Assembly: GCA_002862305.1 (NCBI GenBank)
Contig: PKCS01000039.1
Location: 1-64,000, forward strand
DNA length: 64,000 nucleotides
Source: Phycisphaerae bacterium
GTDB lineage: Bacteria > Planctomycetota > Phycisphaerae > Phycisphaerales > SM1A02
Direction of reading: 5' to 3'
Positions 33,599 through 42,295 of the stretch are shown piece by piece. The stretch's first letter is position 1. Every line of letters begins with the position of its first letter. A model generated the notes under the pieces. It searched no databases. It was given only the letters and a program-made list of their open reading frames with translations, and was not told the DNA's origin. A program made the translations under genes and the position numbers.

Positions 33599-35063
33599 TC
33601 CGGCGACGAAGCCACCCCCGGAAGGCTCGCATCACCATCAGGTGCACCAGCGCCTGGGTGAACTCGTAGAGGTACCAGGGGATGCTCGGGGCGTAGTCGT
33701 GCAGCACCGCCACGACGGTGTCGGATTCCCCGGTGACCCGGCGGAACTCGAATCGCCCCTTCCCGTGCGGGGTGTTGCGGACCAGGAGTCCGCCCTTGAT
33801 GGCGAGCACGTCCGACTTCCCACTGCACCGTGCATGGTCGCGTTCGAGGGCCAGCAGGCGGATCCCGCCCAGCAGGTGCACCTCGACCTGCTCCAGCTCG
33901 TCGGTGCCCGGGCGGACCTCCAGCCTGGTCGTGAGCAGCGGGCGGCCCCAGGTCCCCAGCCACTCCCAGTACTTCCGGCAGATCAGCGCCGCCGACCAGT
34001 CGGGCGGGGCGATCATCCGCTGGACCGATCGGACGAGGCTGAGTCGGTTGATGATCACGCGGTCCTTCCGCCGCATCTCACGGCGGGGATCCTCGTCCCG
34101 CTTCCCGACCGAGATCGCCTCGTCGAGCGCCTCGTCGAAGCCCTGCAGTTCCGGGGTGAGGGTGTCCAGCAGCGCGTTCGGGCGCGCCACGGTGGGGGAG
34201 GCGAGGCTCGAGACCAGGGGGAACACCAGGCTCTTGGGTTCCCCGCTGAAGAGCATGATCCAGAGGGTGGAGACCTTGGGGGAGGAGATCGGCACGTGGA
34301 AGGTCACCGGCGCCCGACCGAGGTGCTTCGCGGTGCGCATGATCATGTCGCCGTAGGTCATCTCCTCCGCGATCCCGAGGTCGTACTCGCCCACCCAGCG
34401 ATCCGAGTCCTCCAGGACCAGCTGGAACGCGCGAACCACGTCCTTGATGCTCACCGGCTGGGTGGGGGTCGAGGTCCAGCGGGGCAGCACCATCATCGGC
34501 AGCCGCTTGATCAACCTGGTCAGCATCCGCAGCGACGAGCCACCACGTCCGATCACCACCCCCGCCCCGAGCTGGGTGACCGCGGGACCCCCGGAGGCGA
34601 GCACCAGGCCCACCTCGCGGCGGGACTGGAGGTGGCGCGAGAGCCCCTCCTTCTCGATCGCGGAGGAGAGTCCCCCGAGGTAGACGATCCGCTTCACGCC
34701 GGTCGCCTCGCAGGCAGTCCGCATGTTGTCGGCGAGCAGGAGGTCGAGGTCCTCGAATCCCGCCTGGGTGAGCCGGGACTGTGGGGACATCGAGTGCACG
34801 AGGTAGATCACCAGGTCCACGTCGACGAGCGATCGCTTGATCTCCTCGATGTCGAAGAGGTCGCACTGGCACCAGGTCACGCCCTCGGATTCCATCTGGT
34901 CGCCCGCCCCGGACTGGCTTCGGGTCAGTGCGATCAGGTCGTACTGGGCCGAAAGACTGCGTCGCAGCGCCCGCCCGACGAATCCGCTGGCGCCGGCGAT
35001 GGCCACCCGGGTCCTTCTCGGGGACGGGCGGTGGGTCGTGGCTGCATGATCCATGGTGTCCAT
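33564..35063 (-). CDS. NAD(P)-binding SDR-type protein with C-terminal extension
   Basis: 499 residues. The N-terminus has an atypical-SDR Rossmann fold (GASGFVGRAL, G24-G30) with VDLVIYLVHSM and GVKRIVYLGGL strands like YcbU/NAD(P)H-binding family proteins. The catalytic Tyr-Lys pair is not obvious. Residues about 345-499 form a second region (WSAALICRKYWEWLG, RRRIRRLKPEGAAG end) resembling DUF2867-type tails. Likely cytoplasmic, acting as oxidoreductase, epimerase or nucleotide-sensing protein; the substrate is unknown. Start at ATG 35063 is 8 nt after TACCAT; a second ATG lies at 35054. Confidence 0.75.
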   Translation of the reverse strand: MDTMDHAATTHRPSPRRTRVAIAGASGFVGRALRRSLSAQYDLIALTRSQSGAGDQMESEGVTWCQCDLFDIEEIKRSLVDVDLVIYLVHSMSPQSRLTQAGFEDLDLLLADNMRTACEATGVKRIVYLGGLSSAIEKEGLSRHLQSRREVGLVLASGGPAVTQLGAGVVIGRGGSSLRMLTRLIKRLPMMVLPRWTSTPTQPVSIKDVVRAFQLVLEDSDRWVGEYDLGIAEEMTYGDMIMRTAKHLGRAPVTFHVPISSPKVSTLWIMLFSGEPKSLVFPLVSSLASPTVARPNALLDTLTPELQGFDEALDEAISVGKRDEDPRREMRRKDRVIINRLSLVRSVQRMIAPPDWSAALICRKYWEWLGTWGRPLLTTRLEVRPGTDELEQVEVHLLGGIRLLALERDHARCSGKSDVLAIKGGLLVRNTPHGKGRFEFRRVTGESDTVVAVLHDYAPSIPWYLYEFTQALVHLMVMRAFRGWLRRRIRRLKPEGAAG

Positions 35064-35071
35064 CGTCAGTC

Positions 35072-35077
35072 ATGGTA
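35072..35077 (-). promoter_or_regulatory. Putative -10 box (TACCAT) of leaderless promoter, SDR gene
   Basis: TACCAT on the minus strand ends 8 nt before the ATG at 35063. No ribosome binding site precedes that start. Confidence 0.45.
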
Positions 35078-35141
35078 GCCCCCCGGAGGTCCGCCAGCCT
35101 CCCCGACCTCCGGGGGCGCCCCCCGGGGGGCCGCGGCCGGG

Positions 35142-35147
35142 TAGGAT
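35142..35147 (+). promoter_or_regulatory. Putative -10 box (TAGGAT) of leaderless promoter, 291-residue membrane protein
   Basis: TAGGAT ends 7 nt before the ATG at 35155. It follows a very G+C-rich palindromic stretch (about 35110-35130) that may end transcription from elsewhere or insulate the divergent promoters. Confidence 0.5.
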
Positions 35148-35154
35148 CGTCCCC

Positions 35155-36030
35155 ATGCGCGAGGCACTCATCCGCTACTGCACGCTCTTCGGATCGCTGG
35201 CCCTGGTCTCCGTCGCGGCGGTTCCGATCCTGGCCGTCCGGAGTTCGTCGCTGGGGGTCCCCGCCCCGGTGGGCCTCGGGGCGACCTCCCCGGTCCTGGC
35301 CCTTGGAGCGGTCCTCCTGGCCTTCGCGCTGTTCGCCGCCGTGGCGGCGTTCGTCGCCCGCATCCTCAACATCGCGGTCGCGCTGTTCGTCGCCGGCTGG
35401 GGCTTCTCGGTCGTCGCCCTCGCCTGCGGCAACGTCCAGTCCTTCCTGTGGTCGGGGGGAGCGCCTGCCACCCAGGCGATCGAGACCCTGGTCTCGAGCG
35501 TCCCCGTCGCGGTGGTGGTGATCGTCCTCTTCCTGGGTTCCGGCGGCCTGAAGGAACTGCATGGCTCAGACCACCCGCTGGCCCGCCCGACCCTCGGGAC
35601 CCTTCGCGCCCCGCAGTCGCTGCTCTTCCTCGCCTTCGGCTTCATCGCCGTGGCGGCGAGCTGGGGCCTGCTCTCGAGCATGCGCACCGGACAGGTGCTG
35701 GGTGCGGTCTTCGTCGGGTGCTGGGTCGCCGGGACCGTGGCCCGGCTCGCCCTCCCCTCGGCACAGCCCGTGCTGCTCTTCGTGGGGCCCGTCCTCTGCG
35801 GGGGGCTGGTCCAGTTGGTGCTCGCCCTGGGCACCTCGGGGGACCTCGCGGATGCCCTGGTGGCGGGTGACTACCCCAGGCTGCTGTGGGTGATGCCGCT
35901 GGACTGGGTCGGCGGTTCACTGGCCGGCACCGCCTTCGGACTCGGCTTCGCGAAGATGTTCTTCGAGAACAGCCTCGCCGAGAAGTCCTCGGGTTCCAAG
36001 GAGTGGGGGCCCGCGGGCTCGGGATCCTGA
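35155..36030 (+). CDS. Polytopic membrane protein, unknown
   Basis: 291 residues with about seven hydrophobic segments (for example LFGSLALVSVAAVPILAV, VLALGAVLLAFALFAAVAAF, VPVAVVVIVLFLGS, LFLAFGFIAVAASWGLL, LLFVGPVLCGGLVQLVLAL) and a short charged C-terminus. No transporter motif is recognised. ATG at 35155 follows a TAGGAT box by 7 nt, so the transcript is probably leaderless. The longer open frame upstream is ignored because it crosses the divergent SDR start. Confidence 0.7.
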   Translation: MREALIRYCTLFGSLALVSVAAVPILAVRSSSLGVPAPVGLGATSPVLALGAVLLAFALFAAVAAFVARILNIAVALFVAGWGFSVVALACGNVQSFLWSGGAPATQAIETLVSSVPVAVVVIVLFLGSGGLKELHGSDHPLARPTLGTLRAPQSLLFLAFGFIAVAASWGLLSSMRTGQVLGAVFVGCWVAGTVARLALPSAQPVLLFVGPVLCGGLVQLVLALGTSGDLADALVAGDYPRLLWVMPLDWVGGSLAGTAFGLGFAKMFFENSLAEKSSGSKEWGPAGSGS

Positions 36031-36079
36031 GTGAGCCCGGAATCATGGAACCGGGCCGGATGACTTCAGCCGCAGGGTG

Positions 36080-36085
36080 TAGACT
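36080..36085 (+). promoter_or_regulatory. Putative -10 box (TAGACT) of leaderless promoter, sugar kinase operon
   Basis: TAGACT ends 6 nt before the ATG at 36092, with no ribosome binding site between them. It would drive the kinase, peptidase and murQ genes. Confidence 0.5.
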
Positions 36086-36091
36086 CTGGGC

Positions 36092-37006
36092 ATGTCACTC
36101 ATCGTCACCGGAACACTTGGAATCGACTCCGTCGAGACCCCGACCGGATCCGCCGAGCGGGTCCCGGGGGGCTCCGCCGCCTACTTCTGCGCCGCCGCCA
36201 GCGCCCAGGGACCGGTCCGGTTGGTGGGGGTGGTCGGCGGCGACTGGCCCGAGGAACACCATGCCGCCCTGCGCGGCTTCGAGGGCATCGACCTGTCCGG
36301 CCTCGAGCGCCGGGAGGACTCCAGCACCTTCGCGTGGGGTGGTCGGTACCTCGAGAACATGAACGAGCGGGAGACGCTCTTCACCGAGCTCGGGGTGCTC
36401 GAGGAGGCGCCGCCCTCGATCCCGGACTCGTTCGTCGACAGCGAGCTGGTCTTCCTGGCCAATTCGCACCCCGCCGTCCAGAAGTCGTTCCTCGAGCAGT
36501 TCGCCAGGCGGCGCCTCTCGGTCGTGGACTCCATGGACCTCTGGATCAACATCGCGAGGCCGGAACTCGACGAGGTGATCTCCGCGGTCGACGGGGTGCT
36601 GCTCAACGACTCCGAGGTCCAGCAGCTCACCGGGATCGGGAACCCCTATTCCGCGGCCCGCGAGATCCTTCAGATGGGGCCCAGCTTCGTGATCGTCAAG
36701 AAGGGCGAGCACGGCGCGGTGCTGGTGCACCGCGACGGAACGGTGGTGGTGCCCGCCTTCCCGGTGCCCCTGGAGGGCGTCGTCGACCCGACCGGCGCCG
36801 GGGACAGCTTCGCCGGGGGATTCATGGGCTACCTCGAGCGGACCGGGCGCCTGGACTTCGAGGCGTTGCGCGCCGCCCTCGGCTGGGGCACGGTCACGGC
36901 CAGCTTCACCCTGGAGCGCTTCGGCCTCGAGGGCCTGCGCGGCCTCGACCTTCCCCGCCTCGAGGACCGTTTCGACCAACTGGTCCGGATGACCAGACTC
37001 ACCTGA
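36092..37006 (+). CDS. PfkB/ribokinase-family carbohydrate kinase
   Basis: Phosphorylates a sugar or nucleoside with ATP. The 304-residue product has VPGGSAAYFCAAAS (glycine-rich substrate loop), LLNDSEVQQLTG, FVIVKKGEHGAVLVH and the signature DPTGAGDSFAGGFMGYL, with the catalytic Asp in GAGD. The exact substrate cannot be read from motifs; the family includes ribokinase, fructokinase and adenosine kinase. First of three genes in a row; the S9 peptidase follows after 50 nt. Confidence 0.88.
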   Translation: MSLIVTGTLGIDSVETPTGSAERVPGGSAAYFCAAASAQGPVRLVGVVGGDWPEEHHAALRGFEGIDLSGLERREDSSTFAWGGRYLENMNERETLFTELGVLEEAPPSIPDSFVDSELVFLANSHPAVQKSFLEQFARRRLSVVDSMDLWINIARPELDEVISAVDGVLLNDSEVQQLTGIGNPYSAAREILQMGPSFVIVKKGEHGAVLVHRDGTVVVPAFPVPLEGVVDPTGAGDSFAGGFMGYLERTGRLDFEALRAALGWGTVTASFTLERFGLEGLRGLDLPRLEDRFDQLVRMTRLT

Positions 37007-37056
37007 TCGGTGCGCCGACGTCGATCCCCGACTCGCGGCGTGCCGGGAGCCCCCGC

Positions 37057-39183
37057 ATGCGTTTCCACCCCCTCGGCTCGATCGCCTTCCTGCTGCTCGC
37101 CACCTCGATCGCCCCCGCGGACCCCGGGGCCGGCTGGGATCCCTTCTCGGAGATCCCGGGCGCCGACCAGGTCCAGCGGGCCTCCACCGCCGGTCGGAGC
37201 CTGATCCGTCCGCCCCGGCCCCGCTCGGTGCGCTGGGACCTCGACCGCGGCCTCGCCTTCGTGCGCTCCGGGTCCGAGTGGCTGGTCGTGGACCTCGAGC
37301 AGTGCGTGCGCCTCACCGGCGACGACCTCCCCTCGCCCCCACGCGTCGAGGCCTCCGGGGAGGAGCCCCGCACCCGTCGCCGGGGCCGCCGCGCCGCCGC
37401 CCCCGCCCGCGGACGACAGGCCACCACCTCCTACTCGCCCGACGGGAACTGGACCGCACGCCACGAGGACTTCAACGTGGTGCTCGAGGGGCCCGACGGT
37501 ACGCAGCGCCAGGTCACCACGGACGGGGACGCCCGCGAGCGGTACGGGACCGCCAGCTGGGTCTACGGCGAGGAACTCGGCCAGCAGACCGCGATGTGGT
37601 TCTCGCCGGACAGCCGTCAGCTCGCCTTCTACGCCTTCGACGTGACCGAGGTGCCCGACTACTTCCTGCTGGACGGGCTCACCAGCCTCCGGACCGAGGT
37701 CATGGACGAGGCGTATCCGAAGCCCGGCGACCCCAACCCCATCGCGGGACTTCGCATCCACGACCTCGATTCCGGGGAGACGATCACGGTGGACGTGGGG
37801 GAGGAGCCCGACCAGTACGTCTTCGACGTCGACTACACCCCTGACTCGCGCTACCTCACCTTCCTCAGGATGAACCGCCTGCAGAACCGGCTCGAGCTGG
37901 TCCTCGGCGACCCCGCGACCGGCCGGTCCCGCACCCTCATCGAGGAGACGCAACCGACCTGGGTGGCCCACGACCCCGAGCTCAGGTGGCTCGAGGACGG
38001 GCGCCGCTTCCTGTGGTCCAGCGAGCGTTCGGGGTTCCGGACCTACGAGCTCTGGGACGTCGACGCCGGACGCCTCGCGGTCCTGGGCCCCGGCAGCTTC
38101 CCTTCGGGGTCGGTGCTGTCGCTGGAGGAGGACCCCGGCCTGCCCGGGGGGGGGCGACTGCTGTTCACGGGTCGCAGCGAGCGGGCCCCCCTCAACCAGC
38201 AGCTCTACGCGGTCAACCTCGACGGCTCCGGCTTCCGACAGCTCACGGGAGACGACCTCACGCACTCCGGCTTCCAGGTCGCCCCCGACGGCTCCGCGGT
38301 GGTCGCGATCGGCGAGGCGTGGGACCAGGCCCCTCGCCTGCTGGCGTACTGCGGGGGGGCGGCCGATCCGGTGGTGCTCCGCGAAACCGACCTCGAGCCC
38401 CTCGCCAGCTCCGGGTTCCGGCCTTCCGAACTGTTCTCCTTCACCACCGAGGACGGATCGGCCACCTGCTTCGGTCGGATCCACTACCCCTCGGGGTTCG
38501 ATCCCTCCCGGCGCTGGCCGGTCCTGGTCGACGTCTACGGAGGGCCCGAATCCAGCGCGGTCCGCAACCGCTTCTCGATGTCCAGCCCCATGACCGAGTT
38601 CGGCTTCGTGGTGGTGCAGATCGACAACCGGGGGACCGAGGGTCGTGGCAAGGCCTTCGAGGGCGCCACCTACCTCAAGCTCGGCCTCGTCGACCTCGAC
38701 GACCAGGCCCACGGGGTCCGCACCCTGCTCGAGCGCCATGAATTCCTGGACGGCGAGCGGGTCGGCATCACCGGCCACTCCTACGGGGGCTACCTCAGCG
38801 CCCTCGCGCTCCTGCGCCACCCCGACCTCTTCACGGTGGCGGTCGCCGGGGCCCCGGTCACGGACTGGCGCAACTACGACACCATCTACACCGAACGCTA
38901 CATGCGCACCCCCGACGCCAACCGCGAGAACTACGACGCCTCGAGCTGCGTGGAGCTGGCGGGCAACCTGGAGGGGGAGCTGCTGCTGCTGCACGGGATG
39001 GTGGACGACAACGTGCACCCCTCGAACTCCTGGCAGCTGGTGAACCGGTTGCAGGGCCTGGACCGCCCGTTCGAGATGCTGTTCTTCCCCAACAGCGCCC
39101 ACGGGATCTGGTCGCCCGCCTCCCGGTCGGCGAAGTGGTCGTTCCTCGTCGAGCGGCTGGTCCCCGAAGGGTCGGGCACGTGA
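37057..39183 (+). CDS. Exported S9 family (dipeptidyl peptidase IV-like) serine peptidase
   Basis: 708 residues. Signal peptide 1-22 (LGSIAFLLLATSIAPA), an N-terminal beta-propeller (about 60-450, with repeated SPD.R.LAF / DPELRWLEDGRRF-type blades), and a C-terminal alpha/beta hydrolase with nucleophile in GHSYGGYLSAL, Asp in GMVDDNVHPSNS and His in FFPNSAHGIWS. The nucleophile elbow is GHSYGG, where most DPP-IV enzymes have GWSYGG. The family removes N-terminal dipeptides, usually X-Pro, in the periplasm. Residues 125-145 are an Arg-rich insertion. Its TGA overlaps the murQ GTG. Confidence 0.9.
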   Translation: MRFHPLGSIAFLLLATSIAPADPGAGWDPFSEIPGADQVQRASTAGRSLIRPPRPRSVRWDLDRGLAFVRSGSEWLVVDLEQCVRLTGDDLPSPPRVEASGEEPRTRRRGRRAAAPARGRQATTSYSPDGNWTARHEDFNVVLEGPDGTQRQVTTDGDARERYGTASWVYGEELGQQTAMWFSPDSRQLAFYAFDVTEVPDYFLLDGLTSLRTEVMDEAYPKPGDPNPIAGLRIHDLDSGETITVDVGEEPDQYVFDVDYTPDSRYLTFLRMNRLQNRLELVLGDPATGRSRTLIEETQPTWVAHDPELRWLEDGRRFLWSSERSGFRTYELWDVDAGRLAVLGPGSFPSGSVLSLEEDPGLPGGGRLLFTGRSERAPLNQQLYAVNLDGSGFRQLTGDDLTHSGFQVAPDGSAVVAIGEAWDQAPRLLAYCGGAADPVVLRETDLEPLASSGFRPSELFSFTTEDGSATCFGRIHYPSGFDPSRRWPVLVDVYGGPESSAVRNRFSMSSPMTEFGFVVVQIDNRGTEGRGKAFEGATYLKLGLVDLDDQAHGVRTLLERHEFLDGERVGITGHSYGGYLSALALLRHPDLFTVAVAGAPVTDWRNYDTIYTERYMRTPDANRENYDASSCVELAGNLEGELLLLHGMVDDNVHPSNSWQLVNRLQGLDRPFEMLFFPNSAHGIWSPASRSAKWSFLVERLVPEGSGT

Positions 39184-40028
39184 GCAGTCGGTTGCCGCCC
39201 GATCGTTCGGACGTCCTGACCGAGGTGGAACATCCGAGTGGACGGGACCTCGGCACCGCCTCCATCTCCGAATCCATCGAATGGATCGCCGAGGACCACC
39301 ACCGGGTGGTCGAGGCGATCCTCGCCGCCGCCCCCCGACTCGAGGGGCTGGTCGAGGCGGTCACCCACGCGCTCGGCACCGGTGGTCGACTGGTCTACGT
39401 CGGGGCGGGGACCAGCGGCCGGCTCGGGGTGCTCGACGCCTCGGAATGCCCCCCGACGTTCAATTCCAGCCCCGACGCGGTCCTGGGGTTGATCGCGGGC
39501 GGGGACGTTGCACTTCGTCGCTCGAGCGAGGGGTGCGAGGATGATCCCGCCGGCGCCCACCCCGAGCTCGATCGCTGCTCGGTGGGCCCGGGCGACGTGG
39601 TGCTCGGCATCGCCGCGGGGGGCACGACTCCCTACGTGCTCGGCGCGATCGAGGAGTCCGCCCGACGCGGCGCGACCACGGGCCTGCTCTGCTGCGCCCC
39701 CCGGACCCCGCCCCCGGGCTGCGACCACCTGGTGGTCCTGGAGACCGGACCCGAGCTGCTCACCGGCTCGACCCGACTCAAGGCGGGATCCGTCACCAAG
39801 CTCGCCCTGAACATCATCACCACCGTGGCGTTCGCCCGTCTCGGGAAGGTCCGCCGGGGGATGATGATCGACCTCCGGGCGACCAACGAGAAGCTGCACG
39901 ATCGCGCGATCAGGATCCTGCGGACGCTCTTCCCCGATCGTTCCCGGGAGGAGGCCGCCCGGGAACTCGCCGCCCACGAGGGGTGCCTGCGCACCACCGT
40001 CGAGTCCATCGAACGCCGCGGTGCATGA
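39180..40028 (+). CDS. murQ: N-acetylmuramic acid 6-phosphate etherase
   Basis: Cleaves the lactyl ether of MurNAc-6-phosphate to GlcNAc-6-phosphate and D-lactate in cell-wall recycling. The 282-residue product has the MurQ/SIS signatures GRLVYVGAGTSGRLGVLDASECPPTF, LIAGGD, GIAAGGTTPYVLGA, LKAGSVTKLALNIITT and MMIDLRATNEKL (quoted as separate short segments). Start is GTG, overlapping the peptidase stop (GTGA). Its presence is direct evidence of muropeptide turnover. No murP/nagE transporter is adjacent, and the kinase two genes upstream might supply the phosphate, though AnmK motifs are absent. Confidence 0.95.
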   Translation: MSSRLPPDRSDVLTEVEHPSGRDLGTASISESIEWIAEDHHRVVEAILAAAPRLEGLVEAVTHALGTGGRLVYVGAGTSGRLGVLDASECPPTFNSSPDAVLGLIAGGDVALRRSSEGCEDDPAGAHPELDRCSVGPGDVVLGIAAGGTTPYVLGAIEESARRGATTGLLCCAPRTPPPGCDHLVVLETGPELLTGSTRLKAGSVTKLALNIITTVAFARLGKVRRGMMIDLRATNEKLHDRAIRILRTLFPDRSREEAARELAAHEGCLRTTVESIERRGA

Positions 40029-40066
40029 CGCCGGCGGTCCTTGAATCGCGCGACGAGACCGAAGCA

Positions 40067-40096
40067 ACACGGCTCCGCGCGAGCGCGGAGCCGTGT
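40067..40096. terminator. Strong hairpin between murQ and the HU gene
   Basis: Perfect 13-bp stem ACACGGCTCCGCG / CGCGGAGCCGTGT with loop CGAG, midway between convergent genes. No T run on either side, so termination may be hairpin-only or Rho-assisted, in both directions. Confidence 0.65.
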
Positions 40097-40136
40097 GGTG
40101 TCCTGTCCGATTCCCGGCGAATGTCGCCGGAGCGGG

Positions 40137-40607
40137 TCAGATCTGGTCGTTGAGCTTCTTGAGCGCGCGGGCCCGGACCTTCTTCGAGGCGGGCTTCGCG
40201 GCGAACCACTGTTCCTCGCCGGTGAAGGGGTTGATGCCCTTGCGGCGCGGCTTCGCGGGTGCCTTCTTGACCGTGAGCTTCATGCCCATGAACTTGACGA
40301 CCCCGCACTTCTTGAGGTCCGCGACGCACATCTGCTCGAGGGCGTCGAACACGTGCATGACTTCCTTGCGGGTCATGTCGCAGGACTCCGCCACCGCGGT
40401 GAGCTGCTGGCTCCTGGTGCGGGGATCCGCGGAACCGGTGATCTTCTTGGGACCTGCCGGCTTGGCCTTGGCCTTCGCGGTGGTCTTGCGCGCCGTGGTG
40501 CGACGGGTGGTCTTCTTCTTGGTGGTCGTGCGCTTCGCGGTCTTCTTGGCGGGACGGCGAGCTGCCTTGCGGGTCGTGGTTTTCTTCTTCGTGGTCTTCT
40601 TAGCCAT
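40137..40607 (-). CDS. HU/IHF-type nucleoid protein with N-terminal histone H1-like tail
   Basis: 156 residues. Residues 1-58 are a Lys/Arg/Thr/Ala tail (MAKKTTKKKTTTRKAARRP and similar) like eukaryotic H1 or bacterial Hc1/AlgP repeats. Residues 59-156 are an HU-fold domain (RTRSQQLTAVAESCDMTRKE, MGMKLTVKKAPAKPRRKGIN, FTGEEQWFAAKPASKKV). It should bend or compact DNA, with the tail binding non-specifically. In mycobacterial HupB the tail is C-terminal; here it is N-terminal as in Deinococcus HU. The ATG at 40607 is preferred because it starts the tail; AAGGA lies about 11 nt upstream. Confidence 0.9.
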   Translation of the reverse strand: MAKKTTKKKTTTRKAARRPAKKTAKRTTTKKKTTRRTTARKTTAKAKAKPAGPKKITGSADPRTRSQQLTAVAESCDMTRKEVMHVFDALEQMCVADLKKCGVVKFMGMKLTVKKAPAKPRRKGINPFTGEEQWFAAKPASKKVRARALKKLNDQI

Positions 40608-40945
40608 TGTGCTGAATCCTTTCGCGTGTATCCCTTCCATGACGTCATGACGGGAGCGCGCGCAAAGTACGCCAGCCCGCCACGGACCACAAGCGAATCG
40701 ACCATGAAAAACAGGGGTTTTTCGATCTTTCCTCGACGCCGAGTCCGCGCGGTCGGCAGGGCCGTGCCCGGACTTCGTCGTGAATCACCCTTGTTTTCAA
40801 GCGATTTCCACCTGCCGGGGCGGCTTCCCGGGGGGAGGGGTGGTCCGCCCGACCGAAGGACGGACCCCGGTGAAATTCCCCGAAAATACCTGAAATCACG
40901 CGTGGAATACCGCTTCCGGCGCACGGTCGGCGCCGGCGCAGGGGC
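40608..40945. other. 338-nt gap upstream of the HU gene
   Basis: Control region of the HU gene and 3' region of the UDP-glucose dehydrogenase gene. It holds a possible minus-strand -10 box TACTTT (40664-40669), a perfect palindrome just downstream (separate entry), and, beyond the dehydrogenase stop, a 7-bp hairpin CCGGCGC/GCGCCGG (40916-40936) that may end its transcript although no T run follows. The middle is less G+C-rich than genes here; no credible coding frame. Confidence 0.5.
40638..40649. promoter_or_regulatory. Perfect palindrome CATGACGTCATG in the HU leader
   Basis: Twelve-base perfect inverted repeat between the putative HU -10 box and the start codon, the right place for an operator. 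It matches no bacterial consensus that I can name. Confidence 0.35.
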
Positions 40946-42295
40946 TCATTCGCTGGTGGATCCCGCCATCGGGTGCACGACCGGCCGGCCCACCGAGTAG
41001 TAGGTGAACCCGAGTTCCCGCATCAGCCGGGACTTGAAGAGGTTCCGGCCGTCGAAGACCACCGGGGCCTCCAGCCTCGTCCGGATCTGGTCGAAGTCCG
41101 GCGAACGGAACTGGTTCCACTCGGTGCAGATGACCAGCGCGTCGCAGCCGTCGATGCACTCGTACATCTCGTCGCACCGCTGCACCGAGGGAAGCTCGCC
41201 CTCGAGGTTCTCCAGGGCGACGGGGTCGTAGGCCCGGCATTCCGCCCCGGCCTCCATGGCACGCTGCATGATGGTCAGCGCGGGGGCCTCCCGGATGTCG
41301 TCGGTGTTCGGCTTGAACGCCACCCCCCAGAAGCCGAGGGTCCTGCCCGCGAGGCTGCCCTCGAAGTGCCGGGAGATCTTCTCCCAGAAACGGACTCGGT
41401 GGCTCTGGTTGACCCGGTGCACCGCCTCGTTGAGCTCGCAGTCGAACCCGACGGCCCGACCCATCCCGCAGACCGCGAGGGTGTCCTTCGGGAAGCAGCT
41501 CCCGCCGTATCCCAGCCCGGGGTAGAGGAACTGGTTGCCGATCCTGCTGTCGGCGCACATGCCCTCCCGGACCTGCTTGACGTCCGCCTCGTAGTGCTCG
41601 CACAGGGTCGCGAGCTCGTTCACGAAGGAGATCTTGCAGGCCAGCATCGCGTTCGAGGCGTACTTGACCATCTCCGCGCTGCGGACGTCCATGATGAAGA
41701 TCGGGTTGCCCTGCCGGACGAACGGCTCGTAGAGCTCGCGCATCATGTTCCCCGCCTCCTCCGACTCCACCCCGCAGACCACCCGATCCGGCTTCATGAA
41801 GTCGTCGATCGCGGCCCCTTCCTTGAGGAATTCGGGGTTGTCGGCGATGTGGAAGGGGGCGTCGGTCCGTTCGCGGATCAGGTCGCGGACCTTGTGGCTG
41901 GTGCCCACCGGGACCGTGCTCTTGACCACCACCATCTTCGGGGTCTGGTCCGGGCCGAGCCGGTCGAGGGTCCCGGCGATGTCCCCGGCGACCTCGAGCA
42001 CGTACTTCAGGTCCGCGGAACCGTCCACGTCGCTGGGGGTCCCGACGCAGATGAAGATCGCCTCCGCGGTCTCGTAGGCCTGGTCGGCCTGCGTGGTGAA
42101 GTGGAGCCGTCCCGCCGCCACGTTCCGCGTGATCATCTCGCTGAGTCCGGGCTCGTAGATGGGGCTCTCGCCCCGCTTGAGCATCTCGATCTTCTTCTCG
42201 TCGACGTCCAGGCAGGTGACGTCGTTGCCACACTCCGCGAAGCACGCCCCGGTGACCAGTCCGACATATCCAGTTCCAACCATCGTCAATCGCAT
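40946..42295 (-). CDS. UDP-glucose 6-dehydrogenase
   Basis: Oxidises UDP-glucose to UDP-glucuronate with two NAD+, for polysaccharide synthesis. The 449-residue product has the GTGYVGLVTGACFAE dinucleotide-binding loop at the N-terminus, the catalytic Cys in YGGSCFPKDT, NAMLACKISFVNE, and GFWGVAFKPNTDDIREAP. It could in principle be a GDP-mannose dehydrogenase; the length and motifs favour UDP-glucose. AAGGAG lies 9 nt before the ATG. Its start overlaps the end of the alkyltransferase gene by 10 nt, so that gene's 3' end contains this ribosome binding site. Confidence 0.92.
   Translation of the reverse strand: MRLTMVGTGYVGLVTGACFAECGNDVTCLDVDEKKIEMLKRGESPIYEPGLSEMITRNVAAGRLHFTTQADQAYETAEAIFICVGTPSDVDGSADLKYVLEVAGDIAGTLDRLGPDQTPKMVVVKSTVPVGTSHKVRDLIRERTDAPFHIADNPEFLKEGAAIDDFMKPDRVVCGVESEEAGNMMRELYEPFVRQGNPIFIMDVRSAEMVKYASNAMLACKISFVNELATLCEHYEADVKQVREGMCADSRIGNQFLYPGLGYGGSCFPKDTLAVCGMGRAVGFDCELNEAVHRVNQSHRVRFWEKISRHFEGSLAGRTLGFWGVAFKPNTDDIREAPALTIMQRAMEAGAECRAYDPVALENLEGELPSVQRCDEMYECIDGCDALVICTEWNQFRSPDFDQIRTRLEAPVVFDGRNLFKSRLMRELGFTYYSVGRPVVHPMAGSTSE

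Noticed and set aside
35098-35140. G+C palindromes near 35110-35130 as a terminator
   Set aside because: No T run and no gene ends nearby on either strand; the flanking genes are divergent.
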